Below are positions 60,945 through 64,000 of a stretch of DNA of 64,000 nucleotides, in pieces; the first letter of the stretch is position 1; every line of letters begins with the position of its first letter. Source of the stretch: Chloroflexota bacterium (lineage in GTDB: Bacteria; Chloroflexota; Anaerolineae; Anaerolineales; Villigracilaceae); NCBI GenBank assembly GCA_016195815.1, contig JACPYX010000007.1:186001-250000 (forward strand). The letters run 5' to 3'. The translations under genes were made by a program, and so were the position numbers. The notes under the pieces were generated by a model. That model had not been told where the DNA came from. It saw only the letters and a program-made list of their open reading frames with translations, and ran no database searches.

Positions 60945-61655
60945 TTAGTTAACAAACTTCCACCTGCATAATTTTCTTTCCAGCCAATCCACGCCAAAAT
61001 ACAACCCCAGCCCAAGCAGGCTCATGGCGATCACGCCCGCGTACATCGCCGGATAATCGAGCAGTGTGCTTCCGTTGTAATAAATATAGTAGCCCAGCCC
61101 ATATTTCGTCGCGAACAATTCGGTGATGTATAAAACTGCCACTGCCGTGCCGATGGATTGCCGCAGCGCGGTCAAAATCGCCGGCAGGCTGGCGGGCAGG
61201 TAAATAAAACGGAACAACGCTCTGCGTCCCGCGCCGAGGCTTTGCAGACTCTGTATCAGTTGCGGCGACAGACCCGCAGCCTGGTCGCGCACCAGCACGA
61301 GGATTTGAAAAAACAAAATCAAAAAGATGATGACGATCTTGGCCGCGTCGCCGATTCCCAGGAATAACAAAACAACAGGGACGAATACGACTTTTGGAAT
61401 CGGATACAGCAAATAGATGACGGGGGAAAAGATGCGGTTCATTGTCCGGGACCCGCCAACGGCCAGCCCCGCAGGAGCCGCCGCGGCGACTGACAGCAAC
61501 ATCCCCGCCGTGACGCGCCACAAGCTGACCGCGAAATGAATCAACAATCCTTTTCCCAGCTCACGGAAAAATACAACCAACACTTCCCACGGCGCGGGCA
61601 AGATCGGACGATTGATGATCATTGCCGCCATCTGCCAGACGACGACCAGCCCCAA
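60945..61655 (-). CDS. ABC transporter permease, SsuC/TauC-like
   Basis: About 236 residues with six hydrophobic segments. LPAPWEVLVVFFRELGKGLLIHFAVSLWRVTAGMLLSVAAAAPAGLAVG, and the EAA-like region GLSPQLIQSLQSLGAGRRALFRFIYLPASLPAILTALRQSIGTAVAVL, match the BPD family of sulfonate/nitrate/pyrimidine-type importers. The first available start in the track is TTG 61655, with no good ribosome site. The frame stays open upstream into the ATPase stop, where an ATT codon overlaps the end of that gene, so the true start is uncertain. It is the last gene of the transporter operon. Confidence 0.85.
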   Translation of the reverse strand: MGLVVVWQMAAMIINRPILPAPWEVLVVFFRELGKGLLIHFAVSLWRVTAGMLLSVAAAAPAGLAVGGSRTMNRIFSPVIYLLYPIPKVVFVPVVLLFLGIGDAAKIVIIFLILFFQILVLVRDQAAGLSPQLIQSLQSLGAGRRALFRFIYLPASLPAILTALRQSIGTAVAVLYITELFATKYGLGYYIYYNGSTLLDYPAMYAGVIAMSLLGLGLYFGVDWLERKLCRWKFVN

Positions 61656-61680
61656 CGCCGCGAATAAAACGTCACGCCGT

Positions 61681-62439
61681 TTAATGGCGCATCTCTTTCC
61701 GCAACCGGTCGCATAGCGCGTTGTGCACCGCGCTGTTTCGCTGCGAACTTTGTCCTGCGTTTGGATTATCGAAAATCCTTGCCGTTCGATTTGTAGGCGC
61801 GCCGAGCAAGAGGATTTTATTTCCCAGCGCGGCGGCTTCTTCCACCGCGTGCGTCACGATGACCAGCGTCAAATTTTGTTCCACAGACAAAGCCAGAGTC
61901 AGATTTTGCAGATCTTCACGCGTGATGGCGTCCAGCGACGAGAATGGCTCATCCATCAAAAGCAGATCAGGCCTCAGCGCCAATGTGCGCGCGATGGCCG
62001 TGCGCTGGCGTTGTCCGCCGGAGATTTGCGCGGGGTATTGAGCGGCGATGTCTTCGATGCCAAGTCGTTTCAGCCAATGATTGACATTGCTCTCTGGCTC
62101 GTAATTATCCGGCGAATGTTTTCCGTCCGGCCCGTAAAAATCGCGGACGCGCAATCCAATCTCCGCGTTTTGTCGAACGGTGGCCCACGGCAGGAGACCA
62201 TAATCCTGCAAGATCAACCCGCTGCGCGGGCGCGGACGAGTCAACGGCTGGCCGTCAACCAGAATTTGTCCCGTGATTGGAAATTTCAGCCCGGCCAGCA
62301 GATATAGCAAGGTTGTTTTGCCGCAGCCCGACGGACCGAGAATCGCCCACGTCTCGCCGCGCGCGATGGACAGGTTGAATCCATCGAAGATCAGGGCGTT
62401 GGGAGAATAGCCAAAAGTGAGCGATTGGATTTGGATCAT
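61681..62439 (-). CDS. ABC transporter ATP-binding protein, SsuB/TauB-like
   Basis: About 252 residues. Walker A LGPSGCGKTTLLYLLAGL, Q-loop LILQDYGLLPWATVRQNAEIGL, signature ISGGQRQRTAIARTLA, Walker B LLMDEPFSSLDAITREDL and H-loop VIVTHAVEEAAALGNKILLL. The LLPWATV and DAITRE wording is typical of the NitD/SsuB/TauB group. The track start at 62469 adds ten residues without homology; ATG 62439 (MIQIQSLTFGY) is preferred, though neither start has a clear ribosome site. It energises the permease just downstream. Confidence 0.88.
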   Translation of the reverse strand: MIQIQSLTFGYSPNALIFDGFNLSIARGETWAILGPSGCGKTTLLYLLAGLKFPITGQILVDGQPLTRPRPRSGLILQDYGLLPWATVRQNAEIGLRVRDFYGPDGKHSPDNYEPESNVNHWLKRLGIEDIAAQYPAQISGGQRQRTAIARTLALRPDLLLMDEPFSSLDAITREDLQNLTLALSVEQNLTLVIVTHAVEEAAALGNKILLLGAPTNRTARIFDNPNAGQSSQRNSAVHNALCDRLRKEMRH

Positions 62440-62506
62440 TGAGGTGATGGAGGCGTCGCGCCATTCCAATTTGGGTTTGGCGCGACGCTATTTAAACGGG
62501 AGCCGC

Positions 62507-63478
62507 TTACGGCTGAGGAAGAAGCGAGGAGTTCACTGAGTCCGCGTAAGAAACGTCGGCGCTCAACATTCCTTTTTCTTTCGCCCACGCCAGCGCGTCG
62601 GCCCATTCTGATTCGGTGGGGACGCCCGCGGCGGGGAAGGGCGGGGCTTTATAAGTCGCGAGCAGCGGCGGCGGGACAAGTTTATTGTCGCTCAAGAGTG
62701 TCGTGTATTTTGTCGGATCGTTGTTGAGCAAAGTCGTGGCTTCTTCGAGCGCGGCGAGGAAACTTTTGACGGCTTCGGGATTGGCGTCAATAATTTCCTT
62801 GCGGAACGAGATCACGCTGAAACCGTATTCGGGATATTTTGAATCATTGAGTATGACCACTGCGCCTTGTTGCACGGCCAGTGCGCTGAGCGGGTCGGGA
62901 AGCACGCCCGCCTTAAGTTCGCCCGACGCCAGCAACGACATGCGGTCCGGAATTTTTGGAACGGCAATCGTTTTGATTTCGTCTTTGGCGAAGCCTTCTT
63001 TTTCGAGCAGGCGATCTGTGACGTATTCGATCACCGTGCCTTGTGACACGCCGATCTCGACATTTTTCAATCCGCCCGGAGTCGTGATTCCGCTTTGAGC
63101 GGAAGCTAGAATAAAAAAGTGCGGCGCTTCGGCGGTTGGTCGAAGCGCGTAACGCACGACTTGCACTTGCGCTTTATCTTTGTTGAAGAGCATGGTCGAG
63201 ATCGTTTCGTTGATCATGCCGTCGGCCTGGCCTGCGGCGATGAGCTGGTCGCGTTCGGGCGCGGAGCCAACCGGAACGAATTCAACATTCAGGCCGCGCT
63301 TTGTAAAGAGTCCTTCCTGTTGCGCGACGTACATTGGCAATGTGTCAATGATCGGTAAAACCGCGATCTTGAGTGTGACCGGCTTGGCAATGGGCGCTTC
63401 AGTTGCGGCAGGCGCGCAACCCGCAAGTATCAAACTTAACAGGGCGGCGGTGAGAATTAATATTTTATAATGACGCAT
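62507..63478 (-). CDS. NMT1/THI5-like ABC substrate-binding lipoprotein
   Basis: About 323 residues. Signal peptide with lipobox LILAGCAP, then an NMT1-type fold: LKIAVLPIIDTLPMYVAQQEGLFTKRGLNVEFVPVGSAPERDQLIAAGQADG and VEIGVSQGTVIEYVTDRLLEKEGF. The track start at 63580 is replaced by ATG 63478 with AAAGGAT before it, since the signal peptide starts there. Ligands in this family include taurine, nitrate, riboflavin and pyrimidine thiamine precursors; the pocket cannot be read by eye. No TPP or other riboswitch was recognised upstream. Confidence 0.87.
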   Translation of the reverse strand: MRHYKILILTAALLSLILAGCAPAATEAPIAKPVTLKIAVLPIIDTLPMYVAQQEGLFTKRGLNVEFVPVGSAPERDQLIAAGQADGMINETISTMLFNKDKAQVQVVRYALRPTAEAPHFFILASAQSGITTPGGLKNVEIGVSQGTVIEYVTDRLLEKEGFAKDEIKTIAVPKIPDRMSLLASGELKAGVLPDPLSALAVQQGAVVILNDSKYPEYGFSVISFRKEIIDANPEAVKSFLAALEEATTLLNNDPTKYTTLLSDNKLVPPPLLATYKAPPFPAAGVPTESEWADALAWAKEKGMLSADVSYADSVNSSLLPQP

Positions 63479-63586
63479 AATATCCATCCTTTGGAATGAT
63501 TTAACTGCTCTTGTGATTTTACAGGACGGACGCTTTGACTCGTCAGGACATATTGCCTCAAATTTGTTGAGAAATATCACATGGCT

Positions 63587-64000
63587 TCACAGCCCGATAA
63601 GCAGGATCAGGTCGTTGACGTTTGTGCCGGAATAACCCGGCTTCAATAAATCGCTGAGGGACTCGAAGAACGGGTACGCGTCATTGCGGGACAAATGATC
63701 GGCCGCGAACATCCCAAGCCTTTCCGCCCGCTGACGGCTTTCGCCGTTAGCCGCCGCGCCTGCCGCATCGGTGGGGCCGTCGTCGCCGTCGGTGGCGAGC
63801 GAGATCAGCAAAACGTTTTCGACGCCGCTCAATTCGTCCACGGCGGCCAGCGCCAATTCCTGGTTGCGCCCGCCTTTGCCATTGCCTTTTATTGTCACCG
63901 TTGTTTCTCCGCCGGCGATCAGGCAAAATGAATTCAGCCTCTTTCTTCTTTCTTCTTTCAATTGTTTCGCAAATTGCAGGCCGATTACCCTGGCTTCGCC
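63587..64000 (-). CDS. Glycerate 2-kinase (MOFRL family), C-terminal part
   Basis: The frame is open to the right edge of the window and reads GEARVIGLQFAKQLKEERR before the track's start. It then runs CLIAGGETTVTIKGNGKGGRNQELALAA, LISLATDGDDGPTDAAGAAA and KPGYSGTNVNDLILLIGL. These are the MOFRL-domain motifs (GGE-T-T-V, GKGGRNQE, TDG-D-G-PTDAAGA, TNVND) of D-glycerate 2-kinase, which phosphorylates glycerate to 2-phosphoglycerate. The N-terminal part lies outside the window. The track's TTG 63961 start is an internal codon. It is followed by the NMT1-type operon on the same strand. Confidence 0.9.
   Translation of the reverse strand, partial: GEARVIGLQFAKQLKEERRKRLNSFCLIAGGETTVTIKGNGKGGRNQELALAAVDELSGVENVLLISLATDGDDGPTDAAGAAANGESRQRAERLGMFAADHLSRNDAYPFFESLSDLLKPGYSGTNVNDLILLIGL

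Noticed and set aside
63479-63586. Possible TPP riboswitch before the NMT1-type operon
   Set aside because: None of the conserved TPP aptamer words (CTGAGA, ACCTGA) or a matching fold was seen in the 108-base gap.
1-64000. CRISPR array, prophage or insertion sequence
   Set aside because: No regularly spaced direct repeats, cas genes, integrase or transposase frames were seen on either strand.

Overview
The window looks like a chromosomal stretch from a member of the Chloroflexota, most likely class Anaerolineae. This is an inference. It rests on lipoproteins with Pro/Thr-rich linkers, menaquinone genes, a group 3b-type NiFe hydrogenase, a SufR-like regulator with a SufC-B-D-S-U operon, an aldehyde:ferredoxin oxidoreductase, amino-acid and taurine/NMT1-type ABC transporters, and widespread short palindromic repeats. 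No rRNA, CRISPR array, phage or transposase gene was seen. Gene density is normal, and most genes form short operons with overlapping stops and starts.

Region 1 (1-10.3 kb) is an accessory, cell-surface and secondary-metabolism region. It holds the end of a glycosyltransferase, two tandem FemAB/GNAT-like paralogues, and a HAD phosphatase beside a sugar nucleotidyltransferase. A three-gene minus-strand set follows: beta-propeller lactonase, a stand-alone adenylation-thiolation-thioesterase (A-T-TE) protein, and an Sfp-type phosphopantetheinyl transferase. A polysaccharide deacetylase closes the region. The A-T-TE protein has Asn where the usual amino-acid-binding Asp sits, and Cys where the thioesterase Ser is expected.

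Region 2 (10.3-24.5 kb) carries an acyl-CoA dehydrogenase, a YwiC-like membrane protein and Fe-S biogenesis. A SufR-like regulator and a DUF59/SufT-like protein lie on the minus strand, and sufC-sufB-sufD-(unknown)-sufS-sufU-Rieske on the plus strand. Both units start from near-consensus promoters. In each, the -35 box overlaps a nearly identical 32-bp inverted-repeat site, a strong candidate for the regulator's operator. Between them sit a UbiA-type prenyltransferase and a three-gene flavinylation operon (FMN-bind protein, ApbE, RnfD-FNR fusion).

Region 3 (24.5-44.7 kb) has a DinB / PIG-L deacetylase / methyltransferase operon, hisS with tRNA-His, a DUF255 thioredoxin-fold protein and a lipoprotein. 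It also has a complete NAD(P)-linked NiFe hydrogenase operon with its protease, a cNMP-binding protein and a Rex/CRP-like box. DinG with an exonuclease domain, plsX, tRNA-Leu and a polar amino-acid ABC transporter follow.

Region 4 (44.7-64 kb) has an SCP2 protein, aldehyde:ferredoxin oxidoreductase and the NAD(P)H-hydrate repair enzyme. Next come an SPFH protein fused to an excisionase-type HTH and a long minus-strand run: FAD subunit, FeS-Mo xanthine-dehydrogenase-like fusion, HD-GYP protein, CBS pyrophosphatase, TolB-like protein and XdhC. Then come a thioesterase with UbiE/MenG, a divergent MenA, an NMT1-type ABC transporter, and the end of a glycerate 2-kinase running off the window.

Together the genes suggest an organism with menaquinone, flavin- and Fe-S-rich redox metabolism, able to make or use H2, with molybdenum/tungsten enzymes. 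Starts were adjusted from the ORF track wherever a ribosome site, promoter, overlap or domain start supported another codon. All family calls are by eye from motifs, without any database search.
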